64,000 nt of DNA from the NCBI RefSeq assembly GCF_900099975.1, contig NZ_FNEI01000005.1, positions 186,001 to 250,000 of the forward strand, in the 5' to 3' direction. The notes under the pieces were generated by a model. It ran no database searches, had not been told where the DNA came from, and worked only from the letters and a program-made list of their open reading frames with translations. This document shows, piece by piece, positions 24,552-32,400 of this stretch. Both the position numbers and the translations under genes were made by a program. This stretch comes from Arthrobacter cupressi (GTDB taxonomy: Bacteria; Actinomycetota; Actinomycetes; Actinomycetales; Micrococcaceae). The first letter of the stretch is position 1; the number at the start of each line of letters is the position of its first letter.

Positions 24552-25478
24552 GGCGCGGCGGCGCTGCAGGACGTCGTCCAGGTTGCCCAGGGCGTTGGTC
24601 CTGCCCGCTGCGGGAGCCTTGCCGAACGGTGTCTGGGCGGCGGGCAACGCGGGCGCTGCAGCGGAGTTCTTCAGGATCGGCTTGCCGACGGGCTTCGGCT
24701 GGGCCGGGAGGTCCAACGGTTCGGGGGCGGGGCGGCTGGCCTTCGCCGCGTCCACGTACACGGGCTTGGGCACTTCCACGGGCTGCCATCGGGCGCCCGA
24801 GAGGGCACCGGGAGCGGCGGTGTCGCCGGCGGCTTCGGCCACCTTCAGGGCGGCCTGGCGGAGCTCGACGGCGGTCAGCCGGGCGGCTTCGCGGCTGTGG
24901 GCTTCGGCGTCGAACACCGCGGTGTCGCGCGGCTCCGCGGGAACCCTCGCCGGGGCGTCCTTTCGGACGGGGGCCATCGCCGAACGGAAGGCCGCCTCCA
25001 TTTTTGCCCGCCGGTCCCGCACGGCCAGCCGGCGCAGCACAACGATGGTTCCGGCGGCGCCGAGCAGGGAAAACACGGGAAGCCAGGACGGGGCCAGGAT
25101 GAAGAGACGGAGCACACCGGACACGACGGCGGTGAGCAGCAGGAGCAGGCCGGCCAGGGCCAACGCGCAGCGCCCGTATCTGGGCTTGAACGCCGGTTCC
25201 CGTACGGCAGCGCCCAGGTGCCCGGCGTCGCCGGTTCCGGTGCTCGGTGCGGGTTCGGTGCTCTGCATCGTCTCCATCGCTTTCTCCTGCTGGGGGGCCG
25301 CTTTCACACCCGTCACGGCCTGCAGCCGGGGCGTTTCCGGGGCCTCGTCGTCCACGGGAACCACCACGGCCGGAAGAAGCTGGGCCCTGTGGTTCCGCAG
25401 TACGTATGGCGCAACCCAAACAATCCACAGCGCAACAGTGACAACAAGGATCACTGAGCTGCTGAGAGGGAAGTCCAC
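24549..25478 (-). CDS. sepX: SepX/GlpR-like divisome membrane protein
   Basis: A 309-residue protein with an N-terminal TM (residues about 7-25), a long Pro/Ala-rich cytoplasmic stretch, two further TMs (about 115-160) and a low-complexity C-terminus. Sequence is weakly conserved, but topology and neighbours (galU, rimJ, 5-FTHF cyclo-ligase) match the actinobacterial sepX/glpR locus, as with Rv0996 in Mycobacterium. In Streptomyces SepX is a membrane component of the cell-division machinery. Start: GTG at 25478, since -10 TACGGT (25486-25491) ends 7 nt upstream; an earlier in-frame GTG at 25502 would lie upstream of that promoter. moeA, often between galU and rimJ, is absent here. Confidence 0.7.
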   Translation of the reverse strand: MDFPLSSSVILVVTVALWIVWVAPYVLRNHRAQLLPAVVVPVDDEAPETPRLQAVTGVKAAPQQEKAMETMQSTEPAPSTGTGDAGHLGAAVREPAFKPRYGRCALALAGLLLLLTAVVSGVLRLFILAPSWLPVFSLLGAAGTIVVLRRLAVRDRRAKMEAAFRSAMAPVRKDAPARVPAEPRDTAVFDAEAHSREAARLTAVELRQAALKVAEAAGDTAAPGALSGARWQPVEVPKPVYVDAAKASRPAPEPLDLPAQPKPVGKPILKNSAAAPALPAAQTPFGKAPAAGRTNALGNLDDVLQRRRA

Positions 25479-25570
25479 ACTCAAAACCGTAGAAGGAAAC
25501 ACAGGGGCGCCGCCGCATTAGGCGCGGTGTGTCGCACCACTGGCATCAAATGAATGGATTAGGTGCCCGC

Positions 25571-26191
25571 TCAGTTCTCCCGGGTGCGCAGCCAGGCGCT
25601 GAGCAGGCCTTCGGGAACTTCTTCCGCGGTCAGCGCGAAGCTGCGGTGGTCCGCCCATTGGCCGTTGATGTGGAGGTAGCGTTCCCGGTAACCCTCGTCC
25701 CGGAATCCCAGCTTCTCAACCACCCGCAGGCTCGCCCGGTTCTCGGGGCGGATGTTGATCTCCATGCGGTGCAGTCCCAAGTGCCGGAAGCAGTGGTCCG
25801 TAGCCATCGCCACCGCGGTGGGGGCGATTCCCTTGCCCGCCCGGTCCCGGTCCACCCAGTAGCCAAGGGTTGCCATCATGGCCGAACCCCAGATGATCGA
25901 GGACACGGTCAACTGCCCCACGATCCTGGGCTCCCGGAACCCGGGAATGCGTTCCGTGATGACGAAGGGCAGGGCGGAGGCCTGGCGGGCCTGGGAATTC
26001 AGGGATGCCACCATCTGCCGGTAGTTCGGCAGCGCTCCGCCTGGCGCCGGGTTCGAGGCTTCCCACGGTGCCAGCCATTCACTGTTGCGTGACCGGACCT
26101 CGGTCCACTCATTCTTGTCCCGGTACCGGATGGGGCGAAGCAGCAGGTCGCCGCTTTCCAGAGTCACCGGCCAGATGGCCGAACCCCACAC
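25571..26191 (-). CDS. GNAT N-acetyltransferase, RimJ type
   Basis: A 206-residue GNAT protein. The acetyl-CoA pyrophosphate loop appears as RAGKGIAPTAV (residues about 120-130), and the C-terminal NRASLRVVEKLGFRDEGYRERYLHINGQWADH is the RimJ/RimL-family signature. RimJ acetylates the N-terminus of ribosomal protein S5 in E. coli; the actinobacterial substrate is unproven. GTG start, 6 bp after the galU stop on the same strand, so it is translated from the galU transcript. Confidence 0.85.
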   Translation of the reverse strand: MWGSAIWPVTLESGDLLLRPIRYRDKNEWTEVRSRNSEWLAPWEASNPAPGGALPNYRQMVASLNSQARQASALPFVITERIPGFREPRIVGQLTVSSIIWGSAMMATLGYWVDRDRAGKGIAPTAVAMATDHCFRHLGLHRMEINIRPENRASLRVVEKLGFRDEGYRERYLHINGQWADHRSFALTAEEVPEGLLSAWLRTREN

Positions 26192-26197
26192 GGGAGG

Positions 26198-27103
26198 TTA
26201 CTTGCCAAGCCGGGAGGCGAATCCCGGAAGCCAGTCACGCAGGCCGGGGCCGAGGTCGTCGCTGTCGCAGGCCAGTTCGACACACGCCTTGAGGTAGCTC
26301 AGCTTGTCGCCGGTGTCGTAGCGGCGGCCGCGGAACACGACGCCGTAGACGCCGCTGCCTTCGCCGTCGCTTTCCGCGAGGACCTGGAGGGCATCGGTCA
26401 GCTGGATTTCGCCACCGCGGCCGGGTTCGGTCTTTTCGAGCACTTCGAACACCGCGGGGTGCAGCACGTAGCGTCCGATCACGGCAAGGTTGGAGGGCGC
26501 CTCGCCCACGGCGGGCTTTTCCACGAGTCCCTTGACCCGGACGAAGCCGTCTTCCCCGAAGGGTTCGACGTCGGCGCAGCCGTAAGCGCTGATCTGTGAG
26601 GGTTCGACCTCAATCAGTGCCACGACGGACCCGCCCGTGCGGGCCTGGAGATCGATCATGTCGCTCAGCAGGGAGTCCTGGGCGTTGATGAGGTCATCAC
26701 CGAGGAGCACGGCGAAGGGCTCGTCGCCCACGTGCTGCTTGGCCCGCAACACTGCGTGGCCCAGGCCCTTGGGGTCTCCCTGGCGGACGTAGTGGATGTC
26801 ACCGAGGTTGCTGGCCGCCTGGATCGATTCCAGCTTGGCGGTATCTCCCTTGGCTTCCAGGGTGGCTTCCAGCGCCGGCACGCGGTCGAAGTGGTCTTCG
26901 AGGGCACGCTTGTTGCGGCCGGTGATCATCAGGACGTCGTGGAGGCCGACGTTGACGGCTTCTTCGACGACGTATTGGATTGCCGGCTTGTCGACGACAG
27001 GCAGCATCTCCTTGGGCATCGCCTTGGTGGCGGGCAGGAACCTGGTGCCGAGCCCGGCAACGGGAATGACGGCCTTGCGGACGGTGCAGTTATTGGAAGT
27101 CAC
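26198..27103 (-). CDS. galU: UTP-glucose-1-phosphate uridylyltransferase
   Basis: A 301-residue bacterial UGPase that makes UDP-glucose for cell-wall and capsule glycans. The nucleotide-binding signature is AVIPVAGLGTRFLPATKAMPKEMLPVVDKP near the N-terminus; later VLLGDDLI and RYDTGDKLSYLKA are conserved. Leaderless: GTG at 27103 with -10 TAGATT (27110-27115) 6 nt upstream. It heads the galU-rimJ pair and is divergent from the 5-FTHF cyclo-ligase gene. Confidence 0.95.
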   Translation of the reverse strand: MTSNNCTVRKAVIPVAGLGTRFLPATKAMPKEMLPVVDKPAIQYVVEEAVNVGLHDVLMITGRNKRALEDHFDRVPALEATLEAKGDTAKLESIQAASNLGDIHYVRQGDPKGLGHAVLRAKQHVGDEPFAVLLGDDLINAQDSLLSDMIDLQARTGGSVVALIEVEPSQISAYGCADVEPFGEDGFVRVKGLVEKPAVGEAPSNLAVIGRYVLHPAVFEVLEKTEPGRGGEIQLTDALQVLAESDGEGSGVYGVVFRGRRYDTGDKLSYLKACVELACDSDDLGPGLRDWLPGFASRLGK

Positions 27104-27218
27104 CGCTCTAATCTAACGGAATGCGTCACACAATGGGCAACAACCGTCGTGCACCGGTGCGCCATAATCGGTGCCAGAGACGGTTTATTTGCTTCGGGGA
27201 ATCCGGGACGGGAATTGG

Positions 27219-27827
27219 ATGGCGATGACTTTGAAGGATGAAATCCGTGCCGGGCACCGGGCACGCCGCAGGGCACTGAGCGACTCGCAACTCGAGGAGG
27301 CCGGGCAGGGCATTGCCCGGCACGGGATGGCGTGGGCCGCCGCGCTTCCGGGCGGGGCTTCAAAGACGTTCGCGGTCTATCTGGGGGTGGGCCGGGAGCC
27401 GCGGACCATGCCGTTGATGGAGGCGCTCCATGACGCCGGGCACCGCGTGCTCCTTCCCGTGTGCGAGGACGACCGCCAGCTCAGCTGGGTGGAATGGACC
27501 CCGCGTACGGTCTTCCACCGTTCGCGTTTCGCGCCGATCGATGAGCCCGACGGCGAGAGGCTGGACAGCTCGGCGGTGGCCGGAGCGGACGGCATCTTCC
27601 TCCCCGCGACGGCGGTGGACGGCAGCGGCAGCCGGATCGGCCAGGGCGGCGGGTATTACGACCGCCTGCTGGCGTGGCTGGACGCGGCAGGACAGCGCCC
27701 GCCCGCCGTCGCCGTCGTCTATGCCGAGGAGGTCCTTCCCGCCGGGACCATTCCGGCCGAGCCGTTCGACAGGCCGGTTGCCGGTGTTCTGACCCCCGAC
27801 GGCGAGATTCGCTTCGCGGGGTCCTGA
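27219..27827 (+). CDS. 5-formyltetrahydrofolate cyclo-ligase
   Basis: A 202-residue enzyme converting 5-formyl-THF to 5,10-methenyl-THF with ATP. The ATP/folate motif GSRIGQGGGYYDRLLAWL is clear, and PATAVDGSG and VAVVYAEEVLP match the family. ATG at 27219 (MAMTLKDEIR) is chosen because TLKDEIRA starts the conserved region; GGGACGGGAATTGG precedes it. An upstream frame from 27171 adds 16 atypical residues. Divergent to galU, as in many actinobacteria. Confidence 0.9.
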   Translation: MAMTLKDEIRAGHRARRRALSDSQLEEAGQGIARHGMAWAAALPGGASKTFAVYLGVGREPRTMPLMEALHDAGHRVLLPVCEDDRQLSWVEWTPRTVFHRSRFAPIDEPDGERLDSSAVAGADGIFLPATAVDGSGSRIGQGGGYYDRLLAWLDAAGQRPPAVAVVYAEEVLPAGTIPAEPFDRPVAGVLTPDGEIRFAGS

Positions 27828-27889
27828 ACCGGACGCCATTCTGCGGTGCGGACGCCCGCTGCCGGTGTTGGCCGCGCCACAAACACTGG

Positions 27890-27917
27890 TTGTCCCGGCA
27901 GCGGTCGATGATAGAAT
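27890..27917 (+). promoter_or_regulatory. Promoter of the FmdB gene
   Basis: -35 TTGTCC (27890-27895), 16-bp spacer, -10 TAGAAT (27912-27917). About 80 nt of leader follow before the GTG start with its own GAGGAGG site. Confidence 0.5.
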
Positions 27918-28004
27918 TGGCACTCAGGCCCTGGGACTGCTAAGGAACCACGAAGGTTCCGGACGCGGACAGGACCTGATGTTTGTCCCTGAGGAGGATC
28001 ACCA

Positions 28005-28277
28005 GTGCCCACATACGCTTATGCCTGCAAGGACTGCAGCCACGCCTTCGACATCGTTCAGGCTTTCTCGGACAGCTCCCTGACCGAGTGCCCGGAGTGC
28101 CAGGGTTCCCTGCGCAAGAAGTTCAACAGTGTGGGCGTGGTCTTCAAGGGCTCGGGCTTCTACCGCACCGATTCCCGCGATTCCAAGGGCAGCACTGTTT
28201 CCGCCGCGCCCTCGGCACCGTCCGCCCCTGCCGCCTCTGCGGCACCGGCGCCGGCTCCTGCCGCCGCGGCCAGTTAG
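28005..28277 (+). CDS. FmdB-family zinc-ribbon regulator
   Basis: A 90-residue protein. The CxxC...CxxC zinc ribbon is at residues 8-34 (YACKDCSHAFDI, then TECPECQG), followed by the conserved LRKKFNSVGVVFKGSGFYRTDSR and an Ala/Pro/Ser tail. FmdB-type proteins are putative transcriptional regulators with unproven targets. GTG start with GAGGAGG 7 nt upstream. Confidence 0.9.
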   Translation: MPTYAYACKDCSHAFDIVQAFSDSSLTECPECQGSLRKKFNSVGVVFKGSGFYRTDSRDSKGSTVSAAPSAPSAPAASAAPAPAPAAAAS

Positions 28278-28309
28278 GCTGTTCCGCTCCCGGTTCCGGG
28301 GTCATCCGT

Positions 28310-28335
28310 TTTTCCACATAGGAATCTTGTCCACA
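28310..28335 (+). other. Two DnaA-box-like nonamers
   Basis: TTTTCCACA (28310-28318) and TTGTCCACA (28327-28335) lie 17 bp apart between the fmdB and SAF-domain genes. The second equals the high-GC actinobacterial DnaA consensus. No dnaA or dnaN is nearby, so this is not oriC. Confidence 0.4.
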
Positions 28336-28386
28336 TGGCGTGATGCCTGTGTTCTGCAGCCGTGGCGGGCTGGCTAGCGTGGCTTC

Positions 28387-29139
28387 ATGCCAACCAAGCC
28401 AGCCTCAAAGTTCCTGCGGGGACGCTCCGCAAATACGTCCCCGAAGCGCGGTTACCCAACGGCCCCTTCATTTCCCGTCCGCCGGTCGTTCCGCACACGC
28501 ACGGGAGCGTGGTTGCTGCGCAACCGGCGCCTTGCCGTAGCCCTGCTGCTGTGCCTTGCCGCAGGCATCGCGGTCCACCAGCTCACGCCCGCCTCGGAGC
28601 GGAAAGTCCAGGTCCTGGTTGCGGCCAGGGACCTCCCGGCCGGCCTGGCCATCGGAAAATCGGACCTGGTTCCACGGGCCGTTCCGCCGGACATGATTCC
28701 CGCCGGCGCCCTGACCAGCGGGCAGCAGGTGCAGGGCCGGCAGCTTGCCGCGCCGCTGAGCAGCGGCCAGATCCCCACGGACGCCCAGCTGCTGGGTCCC
28801 GGCCTCCTCACCGGCGCGGAGGCGGGAGCGGCGGCCGTGCCTGTCCGGCTGGCCGATCCGTCATCCATCCAGCTGGTCTCTGCCGGGCAGCTGGTCAACA
28901 TTGTGCTCACGGCATCGGACGGGCTGGGCGGAACCGGCGCCAAGCCGGAAACACTGGCCACAGGGGTTCCGGTGCTGTGGACCTCGGCGCAGGGCGGCAA
29001 GACCGGAGACTGGCTGGGAACACCGGACACCGAAGGACTCATGGTGGTTGCGGCGAACCCGGAGCAGGCCGGGAAGCTCGCCGGAGCCTCGACCCGGGGA
29101 AAGCTGTTCTTCGTCCTGGTTCCGAGCCCGGGTGCCTAG
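28387..29139 (+). CDS. SAF-domain protein (CpaB/RcpC-like)
   Basis: A 250-residue protein: basic N-terminus, one TM at about residues 45-65, then a SAF domain (VLVAARDLPAGLAIGKSDLVPRAVPPDMIPAGAL) and a further beta-rich region. Similar to CpaB/RcpC of Flp-pilus systems, but no other pilus genes are present, so a secreted or wall-facing role is only inferred. Leaderless start: -10 TAGCGT (28375-28380) ends 6 nt before the ATG. Two DnaA-like boxes lie 50-75 nt upstream. Confidence 0.8.
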   Translation: MPTKPASKFLRGRSANTSPKRGYPTAPSFPVRRSFRTRTGAWLLRNRRLAVALLLCLAAGIAVHQLTPASERKVQVLVAARDLPAGLAIGKSDLVPRAVPPDMIPAGALTSGQQVQGRQLAAPLSSGQIPTDAQLLGPGLLTGAEAGAAAVPVRLADPSSIQLVSAGQLVNIVLTASDGLGGTGAKPETLATGVPVLWTSAQGGKTGDWLGTPDTEGLMVVAANPEQAGKLAGASTRGKLFFVLVPSPGA

Positions 29140-29156
29140 CCCCTAGCCCCGGTGCC

Positions 29157-29438
29157 TCAGCCCCAGTGCGGGGGCCTTTGTTCCTTCAGCCAGGCGTCGT
29201 GGTCGTAGCCACCATGGTCGCCCCAGCTTCCGGGCTCGTCCTCCGAGGCCACCTTGGGCAGGATCCCGCCGGAAGAGGGCTTCCGACGCGCGGCAGGTTT
29301 CCGCGCAGACCGCCCTTCCGGACTTTCCTGGACTTCTCCGGTGGCCCGGCCTGTCCCGGCGCCCTGGACTTCTTCCGGGCTTTCCTGGTTCATCCCGGCG
29401 CCCCGGTCGTCTTCCTTGCCGTGGGCTTCGGCGTCCAT
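29157..29438 (-). CDS. Small conserved protein downstream of the helicase-nuclease
   Basis: A 93-residue, very hydrophilic protein. The first 65 residues are low-complexity (Gly, Glu, Arg, Ser, Pro). The C-terminus GSWGDHGGYDHDAWLKEQRPPHWG is Trp/His-rich and motif-like; I recall similar ends in Micrococcales proteins but cannot cite a family. GGAGTAG lies about 8 nt before the ATG. It starts 6 bp after the helicase-nuclease stop, so cotranscription is likely and a shared function plausible. Confidence 0.65.
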   Translation of the reverse strand: MDAEAHGKEDDRGAGMNQESPEEVQGAGTGRATGEVQESPEGRSARKPAARRKPSSGGILPKVASEDEPGSWGDHGGYDHDAWLKEQRPPHWG

Positions 29439-29444
29439 GCTGGG

Positions 29445-32400
29445 CTACTCCGCTTCCTGTTGCTTTTCCGGCCCTGGCTGCGCTTCCGCGGCCGGGCCCG
29501 GGGAGGACTGTGCGTGCTCCTCCTCCAATTGTCCATCCAGCTGACCGCCGCCAGCCTCGCCGCCCTCCGGTTCTTCGGCGTCCGGTTCTTCAGCGTCGGG
29601 GTCATCCACCTGCTGGTCCAGGAAGCCCTGTTCCGCTTCGGTGAACTTCCGCCCCACATTCTCCAGGCCCAGGTACGAAGCGATCCTATCCGCACACGAG
29701 GACGGGTCGGTGAAGACTTCGATGGTCCACAGGGACATGTAGCGCCAGCCCATGCGTTCGAGCAACTGGGGGCGCAGCCGGCTGCGTTCCCGGACGCTCA
29801 TGCGCCGGTAGCGTTCCGTGCCGTCCGATTCGATCGCCACGGGGGTGGGAATTTCGCTGTCATCCCGTCCGATGGTGAGCACCGGGTCGGCCGCCGCGGC
29901 AATGTCCAAGGCTCCGTCGTAGTGGTGCCACACCCGGGCGCCGCGGGCGCGCAGGCGTTCGCCGAGGTCCGCGACGAGAGGATCCTCGCCGAGGGCTTGT
30001 TCGCTGGCGGCGGCCCTGATGGCGGGGGTGCCAAGGGTGGAGTTGCCGGAGACTTCACGGTCCAGCAGTTCGTGGAAGTCCACGGCCCCGTGTGACAGCC
30101 GGTCAAGGTCCAGGTCTTCCGGGCGGAAGCAGCTCAGGACGTGCAGGGAGCGCCTGGAACGGGTCATCGCGAGGGCGAACTTGTTCCGTCCGCCCTCCAC
30201 CGAGAGCGGACCGAAGCTGTGCAGGGCGCGGCCGTGCGGGGTGCGGCCGTAGCCCAGGGAGAAGATCACGTGGTCCCGGACCAGGCCCTGGGCGCGCTCG
30301 AGGTCCACCACCCGGAAGGACTCCGGGCCGGCGCTGAAGAACCCGGCAAGGAGCGGGTGGTTCGGCAGCTGGAGACGGATGGCTTCACCGATCCTGGCGG
30401 CGTGGCGCAAGCTTGCGGTGACGACTGCCAGGCTGGTCCGCGGGCGCAGGGTGGCGTGTTCGAACACGAGGTCGACCACCCGGTTGACCTCCGCGGCCAC
30501 GGACTCCACACCCTCATGGTCGGAGCTGGGCAGGCCTGTTCCGTCCGGGATGTATTCGACCACCACGGAACGGTCGAGCCCAGTGACGGACTGCCCGTCG
30601 GGCAGGCGGCGGAGGGCGCCGTCGTAATGATTCTTGCTCAGCTGCAAGACCAAATCCTCGTCCACGGCACGGTAGATCCAGTTCAGCTGCCAGGTGGGAA
30701 GGACCGAGGCCAAGGCGCTGAAGGCGCTGTCCACCGTTTCCTGTCCGTTTGTCCCGGGGATCCGTGGTTCGACGGCCACGCTGAAGCTGCGTGCGATGGC
30801 CGTCTTGGGGTCGCCGAACGCGATGACCTGCTTGGCCCGGGCGATTGCCGGCAGTGCCGCCTGCAGCGACATGGAAGCGGCGTCCAGGATGACGACGGCG
30901 TCGAAGGACTGTTCCGCGGGCAGCAGGCCGGTCAGCAGGTGCGGACTGAGCGACCAGACGGGCACGAGCAGCGGCACGAGGTCGGGCGCCTGCGCGCTCA
31001 GCGCGGGCAGGGTGATGCGGCCGTCCTTGATGAGGTTCCGGAGGAGTTCCGCCTGCCGGGGTTGCTCTGCGATGCCTGCGCGCCAGCGTTCGGCGAGCTG
31101 CCACCGCAGGCGCGCCGCGCCGCTGGCCACGTGGGCCTGGTCCGCAAGGCGGTACTCCGCCTCGAGCTTGCGCAGGGATTCGCCGTCGGACATCGCCAGA
31201 TAGTCGTCACCGCTGATCATGGCCTCCAGCGCGGACTGCCACCAGGCCAGGTCCAGCTCCGCCGCGACCGAGTCGGGGCCCACCTCCCGGGCGGCGAGGT
31301 CGGCCAGCAGTTCTCCGAGGCCGTGCTCGCGCATGTCCTCGATGAGCAGGGTGCGCTCCGGGAGAGTTTCCAGCGTTTCCGAGTCCGCAACGAGGGATTC
31401 CAGGCGCGCCATGAGCTCCGGGTAGGGCGTCTCCCGGAGCTTGCCGCCGTCGCGGGTGTGCCTGAGGCGCTCCCCGAGCCTGGTGAGTTCACCGTCGAGT
31501 TCCTTATACGCGGTTCCCAGCTCCGCAAGTCCGGACGGGACTGCCGGGTGGCGCTGGCTCGTGGCATAGTCGGCCCAGAGGGTGCGCTGTTCCTGCACCA
31601 GGACCAAGGAGCTGTGCAGGTCGGCGATGTGGACGCCTGGCCGGACGTATTCCTTGGCCACGCGGCGCAGCCGGGAACGTTGCATGGAGGGCATCTCCAA
31701 GCCACGCTCGCGGCGCCATGCCGACGAGGCGGTGGCGGAAATCAGGTCGTGCACGGGGCGGTCGAAGATGTCCGGGGTGAACTTGTCCAGGCTTTCGCGC
31801 ACGGCCATCAGCAGGTCGAGCTGGGCCCCCCATTCGGCGAAGGTTGTTCCCAGCCTGATCTCGGAATGGCCCGCCAGGGACTCCATGCGCTCCCTGAGGA
31901 CCGGGAGCTGTTCGTGCGCGGCGCGGGCCAGTTCCTGCGCCTCCTCGGTCTCTTTGCGGGTCACCAGCCGGGCGCCGTACCACGGGCTGTTGACCGCTGC
32001 ACTGCTGAAGCTGCCCAGTTCCGCCGCGCGGCGCAAGCGTCCTGCGAGCTCCTCACGGTCCTTGATGCTGTCCAGGACGCTGCGCTTCAGGCGGACGGTG
32101 GTGGCCGGTGCCGGGTGGATCGAAGTCAGCTCGGCCAGGGACTGCATGGCCTGGTAGGGCGAGCAACCCCACCGTTCCCGGACGTTGTGCAGGGATGCAA
32201 CGTGGTCCAGGAGGGCGTGGCGGTGCTCCACGAGGGTGGTGTGCAGGTTGTCGAGCTGGGGTTCAAGGGATTTTTCGTTGCGGATGATCGCGCTCACCAG
32301 CTGCGTCTTGAGCTGTTGTGCGGGAACGCCGTAGCCCGGCCGGAACAGCAGGGACTCGAGGCCCAGCGCCTCCATGCCGGCGGCGAGGCCGTTGAGGCTG

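Noticed and set aside
28310..28335. The DnaA boxes as a replication origin
   Set aside because: No dnaA, dnaN or box cluster; only two boxes.
29140..29156. A mobile element or CRISPR array
   Set aside because: No transposase, integrase, attachment site or spacer-repeat array was found anywhere in the window.
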